From Chitinophagales bacterium (GTDB lineage Bacteria > Bacteroidota > Bacteroidia > Chitinophagales > Chitinophagaceae): a stretch of 64,000 nucleotides of DNA. The first letter of the stretch is position 1. Each line of letters begins with the position of its first letter. Below are positions 44,498 through 53,773 of the stretch, piece after piece. Made by a program: the position numbers and the translations under genes. The stretch covers positions 1-64,000 of the forward strand of contig JAATGQ010000146.1 in assembly GCA_015654595.1 (NCBI GenBank), given 5' to 3'. The notes below the pieces were generated by a model that was not told the DNA's origin, did not search any database, and worked only from the letters and a program-made list of their open reading frames with translations.

Positions 44498-45787
44498 TTA
44501 TAAGACGGCTTTTTTCTTTTCAAAGACTTTATACCCCCACGCCGGCAGGTTCAACACCGCTGCGTGCCCCGTATCCAACAGTGCGCCGGTAAACACCTCT
44601 TCGAACGTTCCCTGTAACAACAATTCCTTTACTGTTATATAGAGCGTATCGGGTGAATTATTCAAAAATACGACCACCTGGTCATCTCCCGCCCTGCGCG
44701 CAAAAGCAAAACAACGGTCATCCGACTCCGTATGCAGCCTGTGCGTAGACACTGTCGGATCGCCAGCCCTGAGCGCCGGATTCCGATGACGCAGCGAAAG
44801 CAAGGTCTTATAGAATCCATGCAGCTCGTAGTACCCCGTCCACTCAATAGGATCTTTATCAAAAAACTTCAGCCGTTTGAAGTTCGGCATCTCCTGCCCG
44901 CTGTAGATCAGCGGCAAGCCATTCCAGGTTGCGCAAAGAACAGCGAACAGCTTAGCCGAATCCCCCAGCCGCTGATATTCGCTGCCGCTATGCGAATTCT
45001 CATCATGGTTGGTTGTAAAATAGGCCCTGAATCCATCCGCGGGATACATGGCCCCGTAATATTCCAATATTTCATCCAGTCCATTCAACCCCGACTCCTT
45101 CCGCCAGATCGCTTCCATTTTATGCAGGAACTTCCACGTATACGTCGCATCAAACACTTCGTGATAATTGATCTCCTCGCATTCAGCCAGCCAGAATAAC
45201 TTCTTGACCGCATCCAGCTCTTTGCGGGCCTGCCGCCAGAAATCCAGCGGCACCAACATGGCCATATCACAACGGAAGCCGTCTACATCACATTGGTTGA
45301 CCCAAAACTTCATCACATCGATCATCGCCTGACGAAGCGCAGGGTTATCATAATTTAAATCGATCACATCGGCCCAGCCATGGGGATCAAAAAATTGCCC
45401 GTCGTGATTACGACGATAATAATCCGGATGTTCACGCGTCCAGCGATGATCCCAGCCCGTATGATTGGCAACGATATCAAGGACAACCTTCAGCCCCAAA
45501 CCATGCGCTTCTTTTACCAGCTGGATAAAATCTTCGAGAGTGCCGAACTCAGGGTTGATCGCCGTATAATCGCTGCAGGCATAATAGCTCCCCAGGCTCC
45601 CCAGCCGCTTCTCCTGGCTGATCGGCGTGATCGGCATAAACCACAGAATATCAATTCCCATATCCTTTAACCGGGGCATTTCCCGGATGAAAGCATCGAT
45701 TGTTCCCCCGGGTGTATACTGCCGCAGGTTTACCTCATAAATATTGGCGGAATAAATCCAGTCTACCGGACGAAAAGCTTCGCTCAT
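44498..45787 (-). CDS. GH13 alpha-amylase family enzyme
   Basis: A 429-residue protein without a signal peptide, so cytoplasmic. The four GH13 regions are DIVANHTG (region I), DGFRCDMA with the nucleophile Asp174 (II), FWLAECEE with the acid/base Glu202 (III), and TTNHDEN with Asp262 (IV). A short C-terminal beta domain ends the chain. It could hydrolyse or rearrange alpha-glucans or maltodextrins. The exact specificity is not readable. It is not near other sugar genes. Confidence 0.93.
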   Translation of the reverse strand: MSEAFRPVDWIYSANIYEVNLRQYTPGGTIDAFIREMPRLKDMGIDILWFMPITPISQEKRLGSLGSYYACSDYTAINPEFGTLEDFIQLVKEAHGLGLKVVLDIVANHTGWDHRWTREHPDYYRRNHDGQFFDPHGWADVIDLNYDNPALRQAMIDVMKFWVNQCDVDGFRCDMAMLVPLDFWRQARKELDAVKKLFWLAECEEINYHEVFDATYTWKFLHKMEAIWRKESGLNGLDEILEYYGAMYPADGFRAYFTTNHDENSHSGSEYQRLGDSAKLFAVLCATWNGLPLIYSGQEMPNFKRLKFFDKDPIEWTGYYELHGFYKTLLSLRHRNPALRAGDPTVSTHRLHTESDDRCFAFARRAGDDQVVVFLNNSPDTLYITVKELLLQGTFEEVFTGALLDTGHAAVLNLPAWGYKVFEKKKAVL

Positions 45788-45849
45788 AACTCATTAATTA
45801 CAATGGGAAGTTAGCATATATTCCGTCAGCCACCGCAAACTAAGTTTTG

Positions 45850-45857
45850 TACCTTTG
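45850..45857 (+). promoter_or_regulatory. -7 promoter box (TACCTTTG) of ispH
   Basis: Perfect TAnnTTTG, 7 nt before the ATG at 45865, again implying a very short or absent leader. No -33 TTTG at 19 bases. Confidence 0.5.
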
Positions 45858-45864
45858 TTTCCTC

Positions 45865-47091
45865 ATGAAGAACTTCGATATACCCATCATCTACCGGAGT
45901 CCGCTTATCTCCGCCATCAAAGGCAAAAGAAAACAGCAGGACAAGATGAAGAAAGACTTCAACCCTACCCCCCTCGACATGGGAGGGCTCCAGATCTTCC
46001 TGGCCCGGCACTTTGGCTTTTGCTATGGCGTCGAAAATGCCATCGAGATCTCCTTTCGTACCATCGAAGAAAACCCGGGCCGTCGTATCTTCCTGCTCAG
46101 TGAAATGATCCATAATCCGCAGGTCAATGCCGACCTTCAGGAAAGAGGCATACAGTTCCTTCAGGATACCCATGGGCAGCAGCTCATCGGCTTCGAAACA
46201 CTAAACGCAGACGATATCGTCATCATTCCTGCCTTTGGAACAACGCTCGAAATTGAGGCCAGGCTCCAGGATATCGGCATCGCAACCGAGAAATACAACA
46301 CGACCTGTCCCTTCGTGGAAAAGGTATGGAATCGCAGCTCCCAGATCGCCCGTAAAAGCTATAGCATCATCCTACACGGAAAACCGGGCCACGAAGAAAC
46401 CCGGGCGACCTTTTCCCATGCGGCAAAAGAAACCCCTTCCGTCGTCGTAAAAGACATGGCTGAAGCACAGGAGCTGGCGCTGTATATTCTTGGAAAGAAG
46501 CCCGCGGAAGAATTTTATACCCGCTTCAAAGGACAATACAGCGAAGGATTCGATGTCGGAAAAGACTTTGTCCGAATCGGTGTCGTCAATCAGACCACCA
46601 TGCTCGCCAGCGATACACAGGCGATCGCCGACTATCTGAAACAAACCATGATCGAAAAATACGCGGCGGCGGGCGACCCTATCGAAGACCACTTCGCAGA
46701 CACCCGCGATACGCTGTGTTATGCGACGCTGGATAATCAATCTGCCGTCATGGGGCTATTGGATATTCCAGCCGATCTGGCCATTGTCGTCGGGGGGTAT
46801 AATTCCTCCAACACCTCTCACCTGGTCGAACTTTGCGAGGAAAAAATGCCGACTTATTTTATTAGTTCAGAAGAAAAGATCCTTTCTCCAGAGGAGATCC
46901 TGCACTATAATTTCCACAAAAAACAGGAAGATCGGACCGCAAACTGGCTCCCCGACAAAAAGCCTGTCCGTGTCCTGATCAGCAGCGGCGCCTCCTGCCC
47001 CGATGCTTTAGTAGAAGCCGTTATACGCAAAATTGCCGGCTACTACAACGCTGCCGACAAACTCGAAGAACTTATTCAAAACTTCCAATAA
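45865..47091 (+). CDS. ispH: 4-hydroxy-3-methylbut-2-enyl diphosphate reductase
   Basis: About 408 residues from the ATG at 45865, the long form of IspH seen in Bacteroidetes and plants. It makes IPP and DMAPP in the last step of the MEP isoprenoid pathway and carries an iron-sulfur cluster. The three cysteine ligands lie in HFGFCYGVENAI, NTTCPFVEKVW and the late SSGASCPDALVE. Substrate-binding motifs EMIHNPQVN, HGKPGHEETRAT, VVNQTTMLASDTQ and GGYNSSNTSHLVEL are present. An alternative start upstream (45847) would overlap the promoter box. A terminator follows directly. Confidence 0.95.
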   Translation: MKNFDIPIIYRSPLISAIKGKRKQQDKMKKDFNPTPLDMGGLQIFLARHFGFCYGVENAIEISFRTIEENPGRRIFLLSEMIHNPQVNADLQERGIQFLQDTHGQQLIGFETLNADDIVIIPAFGTTLEIEARLQDIGIATEKYNTTCPFVEKVWNRSSQIARKSYSIILHGKPGHEETRATFSHAAKETPSVVVKDMAEAQELALYILGKKPAEEFYTRFKGQYSEGFDVGKDFVRIGVVNQTTMLASDTQAIADYLKQTMIEKYAAAGDPIEDHFADTRDTLCYATLDNQSAVMGLLDIPADLAIVVGGYNSSNTSHLVELCEEKMPTYFISSEEKILSPEEILHYNFHKKQEDRTANWLPDKKPVRVLISSGASCPDALVEAVIRKIAGYYNAADKLEELIQNFQ

Positions 47092-47103
47092 AAGTCCAAA
47101 ACG

Positions 47104-47134
47104 AAAAAGGCCCCGGTTGATCCGGGGCCTTTTT
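47104..47134. terminator. Terminator between ispH and accC
   Basis: AAAAAGGCCCCGG / CCGGGGCCTTTTT with a 5-nt loop lies between convergent genes. It can work in both directions. Confidence 0.85.
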
Positions 47135-47139
47135 GCGAA

Positions 47140-48477
47140 CTATATCATCTGGAAACTCTCCAGGAACTTGGTATTGAAATCACCAGCCCTGAATCGTTCG
47201 TCTTTCATCAGTTGAAGATGGAAGGGGATCGTCGTCTTCACTCCTTCGATCACATACTCACTCAACGCCCTGTGCATCGTATTAATGGCTTCTTCGCGGG
47301 TACGCGCTACGGCAATGATCTTGGCGATCATCGAGTCGTAATACGGAGGGATCGTGTACCCGGCATAAGCATGCGAGTCAACACGGATACCGTGTCCGCC
47401 GGGCTGATGCAGTACCGTAATCCTTCCCGGAGAAGGTCTGAAATCATTATAAGGATCCTCAGCATTGATACGACACTCGATCGCATGGCCCTGGGGTTCG
47501 TAGTTCATGCCGCTGATCGGCTCACCGGCAGCGATCTTGATCTGTTCCTTGATCAGGTCAAAGTTCGTTACTTCTTCCGTTACACAGTGTTCTACCTGGA
47601 TACGCGTGTTCATTTCCATGAAATAGAAATTGCGATGCTTATCCACCAGGAACTCGATCGTTCCAACACTTTCATAATTGATGGCGGAAGCAGCCTTGAT
47701 AGCAGCCTCACCCATACGACGACGAAGATCATCCGTCATAAAAGGAGAAGGAGACTCTTCCACCAGCTTCTGGTGACGACGCTGGATCGAGCAATCTCTT
47801 TCACTCAGGTGACAAACTCTTCCGTATTGATCGCCGGCAACCTGTATCTCGATATGCCGGGGCTCTTCCACGAACTTTTCCATGTAAACGCCGTCATTCT
47901 TAAACGCAGCGCCCGCTTCAGCTTTTGCCGTGTTATAGGAACGCTCCATCTCAGGCTCTTCCCAAACCACACGCATCCCTTTACCACCGCCGCCGGCAGT
48001 TGCTTTCAGGATAACCGGATAACCGACTTCCTTAGCCATCTTCTTGGCATCATCCAGGCTTTCCAACAAACCTTTTCCGCCAGGTACAACAGGTACGCCA
48101 GCCTTGATCATAGTATCCTTGGCCGTGATCTTATCCCCCATCGAATTGATCATCGCAGGGGTTGGCCCGATAAACTTGATATCATGCTCACCGCAGATCT
48201 CGGCAAAACGCGCATTCTCCGCCAAAAATCCATAACCAGGGTGAATAGCGTCGGCATTGGTGATTTCTGCAGCCGCCATGATATGCGGGATATTCAAATA
48301 AGAATCAAAACTTGCAGGCTTTCCAATACACACTGCTTCGTCAGCAAACTTGACATGCAGGCTTTCCTTATCCGCCGTAGAGTAGACAGCAACGGTCTTG
48401 ATACCCATTTCGCGACAGGTACGTATGACCCTGAGTGCAATCTCTCCTCTGTTGGCAATCAGTATCTTTTTAAACAT
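47140..48477 (-). CDS. accC: Acetyl-CoA carboxylase, biotin carboxylase subunit
   Basis: About 445 residues from the ATG at 48477 ([20 protein letters not shown]). It carboxylates the biotin on AccB using ATP and bicarbonate, the first step of fatty-acid synthesis. The ATP-grasp fold shows [47 protein letters not shown], and [14 protein letters not shown] for metal and biotin binding. It lies 24 bp after accB and is probably cotranscribed with it. Confidence 0.97.
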   Translation of the reverse strand: MFKKILIANRGEIALRVIRTCREMGIKTVAVYSTADKESLHVKFADEAVCIGKPASFDSYLNIPHIMAAAEITNADAIHPGYGFLAENARFAEICGEHDIKFIGPTPAMINSMGDKITAKDTMIKAGVPVVPGGKGLLESLDDAKKMAKEVGYPVILKATAGGGGKGMRVVWEEPEMERSYNTAKAEAGAAFKNDGVYMEKFVEEPRHIEIQVAGDQYGRVCHLSERDCSIQRRHQKLVEESPSPFMTDDLRRRMGEAAIKAASAINYESVGTIEFLVDKHRNFYFMEMNTRIQVEHCVTEEVTNFDLIKEQIKIAAGEPISGMNYEPQGHAIECRINAEDPYNDFRPSPGRITVLHQPGGHGIRVDSHAYAGYTIPPYYDSMIAKIIAVARTREEAINTMHRALSEYVIEGVKTTIPFHLQLMKDERFRAGDFNTKFLESFQMI

Positions 48478-48501
48478 TCTTTCTTTTTTGGATTCCAAGT
48501 A

Positions 48502-48996
48502 CTAAGGCTCAACCAGGAACAGAGGCTGGTCATATTCGACCGGAGAAGCATCCTCAACCAGGATCTTCACGATCTTACCGGAAACTTCACTTTCAATTTC
48601 GTTGAACAACTTCATCGCTTCAATGATACAAACCACCTTACCAGGAGTGACATCGTCACCAACATTGATAAAAGCAGGCTTATCAGGCGATGCGCTCCGA
48701 TAAAACGTTCCGATCATTGGGCTCTTGATCGTTACAAAGTTACCAGCCGGGGCCTCAGCAGCCTTGGCAGGCTTGTCAGCAGCGGCTGCAGCAGGCGCCT
48801 GGGAAGGAGCTGTTGCAACTGCAGGAGCAGACGTCATTGCAAAAGGCTGCGTATTGATTGGTGCAGCAATTACTTGTTGAACAGGTTCTTCTTTCTGTTT
48901 GATAGTCAACTTAAACCCTTTCTCCTCAATGCTTACTTCGCCAATATTTGACTTGTTGATCATCTTGATCAACTCCTGAATCTGTTTAAAATCCAT
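48502..48996 (-). CDS. accB: Biotin carboxyl carrier protein of acetyl-CoA carboxylase
   Basis: A 164-residue AccB. A helical N-terminus ([20 protein letters not shown]) precedes an Ala/Pro-rich hinge (about residues 40-85). The C-terminal biotinyl domain has the biotinylated Lys129 in [13 protein letters not shown]. It carries CO2 from AccC to the carboxyltransferase. The gene is upstream of accC, with efp further upstream: the conserved efp-accB-accC order. Confidence 0.97.
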   Translation of the reverse strand: MDFKQIQELIKMINKSNIGEVSIEEKGFKLTIKQKEEPVQQVIAAPINTQPFAMTSAPAVATAPSQAPAAAAADKPAKAAEAPAGNFVTIKSPMIGTFYRSASPDKPAFINVGDDVTPGKVVCIIEAMKLFNEIESEVSGKIVKILVEDASPVEYDQPLFLVEP

Positions 48997-49100
48997 ATGG
49001 GATAATTTACAGTTTTATTTGGGCGGCTAAAATAGGGATTAAAGCTAAATATACCCAAAAACACCGGTGAAATTTCAAAATCAATGCTTTGTGATAAATC

Positions 49101-49133
49101 AATGGACGTTTGACGAGTGGTCAAACGTCCATT
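49101..49133 (-). terminator. Hairpin after efp
   Basis: AATGGACGTTTGAC and its perfect complement with a 5-nt loop lie 17 bp downstream of the efp stop. There is no long T-run on the minus strand, so it could be a weak terminator or an mRNA-stabilising hairpin. Confidence 0.6.
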
Positions 49134-49150
49134 TTATGTCTTTTGGTATA

Positions 49151-49714
49151 CTACTTTACTCTTTCTACGTATTCTCCGGTTTTCGTATTGATGCGGATCA
49201 ACTCACCTTCATTTACAAAGAGAGGTACGTTTACAGTAGCGCCGGTCTCAACAGTAGCAGGCTTCAGCGTGCGGGTAGCCGTATCGCCCTTTACGCCAGG
49301 CTCGGAATAAGTAACCAGCATAACGATCTTGTCAGGCAATTCGACACTCATCGGCTGGTCGGTTTCTGTATTGACCAGAACCGAAACTTCCTGACCATCC
49401 TTCAAAAACTGGGGGGCATCGATCAGTTGCTCCTGCAAAGCGATCTGCTCGAAAGTTTCATTATCCATGAAATTATAGCCAGTATCGTCCTTGTACAGGA
49501 ACTGATAAGCCTTTCTTTCTACTCTCACCGGGAAAATAGTGTCCCCGCTGTTCCAGGTCTTTTCAATAGAACGCGCGTTGTCCACCCCTTTCAGTTTCGC
49601 CCAGACTTTTGCAGCAGCGCGGGCCGTCTTGTTCTCACCAAATTCAACAACAGTGTACAAACTTCCATCCAATTTAATGATCATGCCACGGCTGATGTCT
49701 GCGGTATTTGCCAT
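49151..49714 (-). CDS. efp: Elongation factor P with atypical tip loop
   Basis: A 187-residue EF-P with three beta-barrel domains; it relieves ribosome stalling at proline runs. Family blocks such as YNFMDNETFEQI, PGVKGDTATRTLKPATVETG and PLFVNEGELIRINTKTGEYV are intact. The tip loop, normally KPGKG with a modified lysine at position 32-34, reads NKTARAAAK here. The tip residue is therefore Arg32 and the flanking Pro and Gly are missing. EarP-type EF-Ps also have Arg32 but keep KPGR. The modification state is therefore an open question. Confidence 0.96.
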   Translation of the reverse strand: MANTADISRGMIIKLDGSLYTVVEFGENKTARAAAKVWAKLKGVDNARSIEKTWNSGDTIFPVRVERKAYQFLYKDDTGYNFMDNETFEQIALQEQLIDAPQFLKDGQEVSVLVNTETDQPMSVELPDKIVMLVTYSEPGVKGDTATRTLKPATVETGATVNVPLFVNEGELIRINTKTGEYVERVK

Positions 49715-49899
49715 AAAAAGCTGTAAATTTTTTTATTCGATAAAAATGCCCCCTGCATCAGATCCCGGCCGCCCCTGTATAAAAGCGGCTCGCAGACCCC
49801 GAAGGAGGGGGCGAAGTTACATCAAAATTAAAACCTGACAAATATTCCGCCCGCCATCCTGACCGTAAACCGGCCCCCGGGCGCCTTTACTGCTTCGAT

Positions 49900-51669
49900 T
49901 TAGCGGCCCTCATTTACCCTGACCAGACTAAAAATACCGTTTTCCATATGCGCTTCCATATTGAGCGTGGTGGCCTTTGCCCCCTTCTTTGTCGTGATCA
50001 GTATCACCCCATTCCGCCCCTTTTCTCCATAGACAGCAACGACTGCGGTCCCCTTCAGCACATTCATGGAAACAACATCAGCATCCGTAAAGTCCTTTTC
50101 AAAGGCCTCCTTTGACATCTCCTTTCCATCGACGATATATAAAGGGCTTGGAGTTCCCTTTATACGAATGGTAGTCTTATGCCCATGTTTAGTGACAATA
50201 AAAACAACCCCATCCCTTGCCTTCTCGCCATATATAGCTCTGGCCGAGGAATCCTTGATCACCTTGATCTGCTCAATATCATCTGGATTTATCTTAGCCA
50301 TCGAATCCTTGGAAACGGGCACGCCATCGACAACGTACAAAGGATTGGTTTTTTCGGGTAAAGAGCGGGTATCCAATGTCGCAAACCGCTCATGAAACCC
50401 CTTCGTCGTAAGGATGACCACTCCATTGATGCCCTTTTCGCCATAATACGTTAAGGCGTCTTCTCCCTTCAATACACGCATAGCGTAGATCGAATCCGGT
50501 GAAATGGAATTGAGTTTTACCCCCGGCCGAATAACGCCGTCAATGACTACCAACTCTTTACTGCTATCCGAAATCGCTATCCGGTGTATAGCCACAGTAG
50601 GCTTGCCCGTATCGGAACCCTTACCGGTCCCTTCTACTACTACGATCTGCCGCACTCCCGCCGGCTTACCCGTATCTGCTTTACTGATGGGCCTCGCCTT
50701 ATTTACTGACTCCGGCGCCATACCGCTTAACACCACTTCCGGATGCGCAGCCATCTTAGCCAGCCCCAGGCTTGGAGGGACATGCATACCCTCTACTGCC
50801 TCAAGCTTATTTCTGAAAGCCAATAACAAAACGACAAGCCCCGGCAGCACAAATAAAAACTTTACCAGGTGGAGACGTGCGCTCCGCAATCTGTTCATCA
50901 TAATGATCCGTTTTTTTAAAGATGAAAAATTGAAGTTATTCGCCAGCTGGTACCGGGACTGACCAATAACTTTTAACAAATGATACTGGTAAGCCTTCTT
51001 GTCAAACCCAGTCCTGAGCACCTGCTCGTCAGCAATGAACTCCAGATTCTGCCGGACCGAATAACGGATAAGCCAGGCAAACGGGTTATACCAATTCAAT
51101 ACGCAAACCAGCTCCATCAGCAGAATATCAACAGTATGCCGCTGACGGACATGAACATACTCATGCAGAATGATCTCCTCCCACTCTTTTTCGCTATGCA
51201 GCTTCGGATTGATATAGATCGCTCCGGCAAATGAAAAAGGCGTGATATCCTGATCTACTTCATAAATATTCAATTCCTGATTTTCCAACCGCCTCGCGTT
51301 TCGACGTATACGACGCAATGCAAGGCCCTGCAACACCAGCCTGAAGAATAAAAAGAATGCTCCCAACGACAATACGCCCAGCAACACATTCCACCAATTG
51401 ATGGAATCTCCGGACCTGCCCGCCAGCACATCCGCAGGCAGCTGACGATAAGTCTCGATCGTCGGGATCATCTGAACCACGTATGATTCGCGGGAATCAC
51501 CCGCCCCTATATTGATAAAGGGAATAACAAAACACAAAAGCGTATACCCCAGCAAATACCACCGGTTCATCCGGTAAAAGGTAAGATTGCGCAATAACAA
51601 CCGATAGAACACCCACACAAAACAAAGACTGATCGATAACTTCAGCAGATACAGAACAAAGGATGGCAT
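49900..51669 (-). CDS. M56 (BlaR1-like) membrane metallopeptidase with three SusC plug-signature repeats
   Basis: A 589-residue protein. The N-terminal part has membrane helices (about residues 3-27, 37-55, 92-112) and a zinc-peptidase site HEYVH (His169, Glu170, His173), with a likely third ligand Glu210. Another membrane helix spans about residues 268-286. The C-terminal 300 residues should be periplasmic. They hold three repeats (about 372-424, 443-495 and 509-562) of the form LYVVDGV...I...VLK...YGEKG.NGVVI.TTK, the signature of SusC/RagA plug domains. A beta-lactam-binding domain is absent. With the adjacent BlaI-type repressor (9 bp upstream), it forms a sense-and-cleave pair for an unknown signal. 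Confidence 0.88.
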   Translation of the reverse strand: MPSFVLYLLKLSISLCFVWVFYRLLLRNLTFYRMNRWYLLGYTLLCFVIPFINIGAGDSRESYVVQMIPTIETYRQLPADVLAGRSGDSINWWNVLLGVLSLGAFFLFFRLVLQGLALRRIRRNARRLENQELNIYEVDQDITPFSFAGAIYINPKLHSEKEWEEIILHEYVHVRQRHTVDILLMELVCVLNWYNPFAWLIRYSVRQNLEFIADEQVLRTGFDKKAYQYHLLKVIGQSRYQLANNFNFSSLKKRIIMMNRLRSARLHLVKFLFVLPGLVVLLLAFRNKLEAVEGMHVPPSLGLAKMAAHPEVVLSGMAPESVNKARPISKADTGKPAGVRQIVVVEGTGKGSDTGKPTVAIHRIAISDSSKELVVIDGVIRPGVKLNSISPDSIYAMRVLKGEDALTYYGEKGINGVVILTTKGFHERFATLDTRSLPEKTNPLYVVDGVPVSKDSMAKINPDDIEQIKVIKDSSARAIYGEKARDGVVFIVTKHGHKTTIRIKGTPSPLYIVDGKEMSKEAFEKDFTDADVVSMNVLKGTAVVAVYGEKGRNGVILITTKKGAKATTLNMEAHMENGIFSLVRVNEGR

Positions 51670-51678
51670 AAAAAAAGA

Positions 51679-52056
51679 TCAATGGGATGAAGAATCTGAA
51701 CCCGGTTTCTCGATCAGATCAATGATCTCCTTCAACTCAGAAGCAGTCAGCTTCTTTTCGCCAACAAAGAAATTCACCAGATCCTTATACGAATCGGCAA
51801 AATAATCCTTGACGAAACTGCTCATAAACCGCTTCTTATACTCATCCTCAGAAATCTTAGCCCGATACAGATAGGCATTGCCAACAAGCCGGCTGGATAA
51901 GAAACCCTTCTTCTCCAGATTCTTGATCGTCGAAGCCAATGTAGTATAAGGCGTCCCCGGCTCAGACATATTCTCCAGAAATGCTTTTACATTGGCTTCG
52001 CCCGTTTTCCAAACGGCCTGCATCGCTTCTTCTTCCTGGTAAGTCAACTTTTCCAT
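51679..52056 (-). CDS. BlaI/MecI/CopY-family transcriptional repressor
   Basis: A 125-residue winged-helix repressor. The DNA-binding part (about residues 1-75) includes LTYQEEEAMQAVWKTGEANV and TPYTTLASTIKNLEKKGFLS. The C-terminus forms the dimer region where BlaR1-type proteases cut. It starts the repressor-peptidase operon; the M56 gene follows after 9 bp. Two palindromes lie immediately upstream and are the expected operators, so the gene is probably self-repressed. Confidence 0.93.
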   Translation of the reverse strand: MEKLTYQEEEAMQAVWKTGEANVKAFLENMSEPGTPYTTLASTIKNLEKKGFLSSRLVGNAYLYRAKISEDEYKKRFMSSFVKDYFADSYKDLVNFFVGEKKLTASELKEIIDLIEKPGSDSSSH

Positions 52057-52060
52057 ACAA

Positions 52061-52096
52061 TTACGAAGTTTTCGTAAAGCTACGGAATTTTCGTAG
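52061..52096. promoter_or_regulatory. Tandem BlaI-type operators
   Basis: TTACGAAGTTTTCGTAA (52061-52077) is a perfect palindrome of 7-bp arms. CTACGGAATTTTCGTAG (52080-52096) is an imperfect second copy, 19 bp centre to centre. They lie between the repressor ATG (52056) and the divergent gene (52188), so both may be controlled. Confidence 0.75.
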
Positions 52097-52187
52097 ATTA
52101 TAAAGAAAAATCATGCTTTATTTCTCTGCCTCCGGTAAATTCCGGACTTTTAAGGGATCAAACCATTTATTCGAGAAACTATCAAAG

Positions 52188-52733
52188 ATGAAAAACGTAT
52201 TCCTCGCGCTCCTCGCCGTTGTTTGTACCCTCACCGCATTTTCTCAGCAAGCCTCTACACCTGTTCAAGCCGCTCAAGCCACTCAATCCGCTCCAGACCA
52301 GGCCGCCTATCTCCGCTATCCCACACTGCCCCCTTTCCGTCTGCTAAAACTCGACAGCAGCAGCTATCTTACAAAAGATGACGTAAAGAAGGGACACCGC
52401 ACTCTCATCATGTACTTTAGCCCGGATTGCGAACACTGCCAGCACGAGACAGAAGCGATCCTGGCCAACTTCAGCAAATTCAAAGACATCGAAATTGTAA
52501 TGGCGACCTATCAGCCCTTTGAAGAGTTGAAGGCGTTCAACACCAAATACAAAATTTACGAACACCCGAATATGAAAATGGGGCGCGACGAGAAATTCTT
52601 CCTGCCGCCCTTTTATAAGATCCGCAACCTGCCCTATCTGGCTCTGTACGACAAAAAAGGCAATCTGATTACTACTTTCGAAGGGACCCAGAAAGTAGAT
52701 ACCATCCTCAATGCTTTCAACAAAGCACACTGA
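52188..52733 (+). CDS. Secreted thioredoxin-like (TlpA/AhpC-type) protein
   Basis: About 181 residues from the ATG at 52188. A signal peptide (MKNVFLALLAVVCTLTAFSQ) precedes a Gln/Ala-rich spacer and a thioredoxin fold with the active site SPDCEHCQHE (Cys-Glu-His-Cys) and the later PYLALYDKKGNLITTFEG. It likely reduces or isomerises periplasmic disulfides. It is divergent from the BlaI gene and shares the operator region, so it may belong to the same regulon. Confidence 0.82.
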   Translation: MKNVFLALLAVVCTLTAFSQQASTPVQAAQATQSAPDQAAYLRYPTLPPFRLLKLDSSSYLTKDDVKKGHRTLIMYFSPDCEHCQHETEAILANFSKFKDIEIVMATYQPFEELKAFNTKYKIYEHPNMKMGRDEKFFLPPFYKIRNLPYLALYDKKGNLITTFEGTQKVDTILNAFNKAH

Positions 52734-52789
52734 TTGGAACATTGAGTGAAGAGTTGAAATATATTTTATCACTCTAAATAAGGTAACAG

Positions 52790-53719
52790 ATGAAAGTAAC
52801 GGTTGTAGGCGCGGGCGCAGTAGGCGCCACGTGCGCTGATAACATTGCCCGCGCTGCATTGGCTGAAGAATTGGTGCTGTTGGATATCAAGGAGGGGCTG
52901 GCCGAAGGAAAAGCGCAAGATATGATGCAAACTGCCGCACTGTTGGGTTTCGACACCCGCATTACCGGTACGACCAACGACTACGTCCGGACCTCCGGCT
53001 CTGACGTCGTGGTGATCACCTCCGGCCTGCCGCGTAAGCCAGGCATGACCCGCGAAGAACTCATCGGCACAAACGCCGGTATTGTAAAAGGAGTGACAGA
53101 AAACATCCTTAAACACTCTCCTGACGCCATCCTGATCATCATCAGCAATCCGATGGACACGATGACCTACCTGGCATTGACGTCCACTGGTCTGCCCAGG
53201 AACAGGATCATCGGAATGGGCGGCGCGCTGGACAGCGCCCGATTCAAATACCAGCTGAGCAGACAACTGGGCGCGAGCCCCGCAGATCTTAACGCCGTCG
53301 TCGTAGGCGGGCACGGCGACACCACGATGATCCCGCTGATACGGCTGGCGACCTGGAATAGTGTCCCCGTCACCCGCTTCCTTTCTGAAGAACAGCAAAA
53401 ACAAATTGTCAACGACACCATGGTCGGCGGCGCTACCCTTACCAAACTCATCGGTACCTCTGCCTGGTATGCCCCCGGCGCCGCAGGCGCAGCCCTTGTC
53501 AAAAGCATCGTCCGCGACGAGAAGAAGCTTTTTTCCTGCTGCGTTTCACTCGAAGGCGAATATGGTCAGAAAGATATCTGTCTCGGCGTTCCCGTGACGA
53601 TCGGCAGAAAGGGATGGGAAAAAATACTGGACTTCGGACTCGACAGCGAAGAACAAGCCCTGTTCAACAAAAGCGCTGACGCAGTAAGAAATATGAATGA
53701 TGTTCTAAAAACGTTATAA
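52790..53719 (+). CDS. mdh: Malate dehydrogenase (LDH-like type)
   Basis: A 309-residue NAD-dependent malate dehydrogenase. GAGAVGATCADNIA is the NAD-binding turn, VVVITSGLPRKPGMTREEL carries the substrate-specifying Arg, ISNPMDTMTYLAL follows, and GGHGDTTMIPL carries the catalytic His. The Arg in the mobile loop (RKPGMTR) favours malate over lactate. It converts malate to oxaloacetate in the TCA cycle. Confidence 0.95.
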   Translation: MKVTVVGAGAVGATCADNIARAALAEELVLLDIKEGLAEGKAQDMMQTAALLGFDTRITGTTNDYVRTSGSDVVVITSGLPRKPGMTREELIGTNAGIVKGVTENILKHSPDAILIIISNPMDTMTYLALTSTGLPRNRIIGMGGALDSARFKYQLSRQLGASPADLNAVVVGGHGDTTMIPLIRLATWNSVPVTRFLSEEQQKQIVNDTMVGGATLTKLIGTSAWYAPGAAGAALVKSIVRDEKKLFSCCVSLEGEYGQKDICLGVPVTIGRKGWEKILDFGLDSEEQALFNKSADAVRNMNDVLKTL

Positions 53720-53773
53720 CCGAAAGACCGCACTATCACGCGCCGTTCAACGTGCCCATGATCTCTTCTGGCG

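Noticed and set aside
47212..48951. A 579-residue open frame on the + strand
   Set aside because: It lies antisense to accC and accB, whose motifs are unmistakable, and the translated sequence has no recognisable domain. It is a product of codon bias.
49101..49133. Perfect inverted repeat considered as a phage or integron attachment site
   Set aside because: No integrase or direct repeat is nearby, and the position just after efp fits a transcript-end hairpin.
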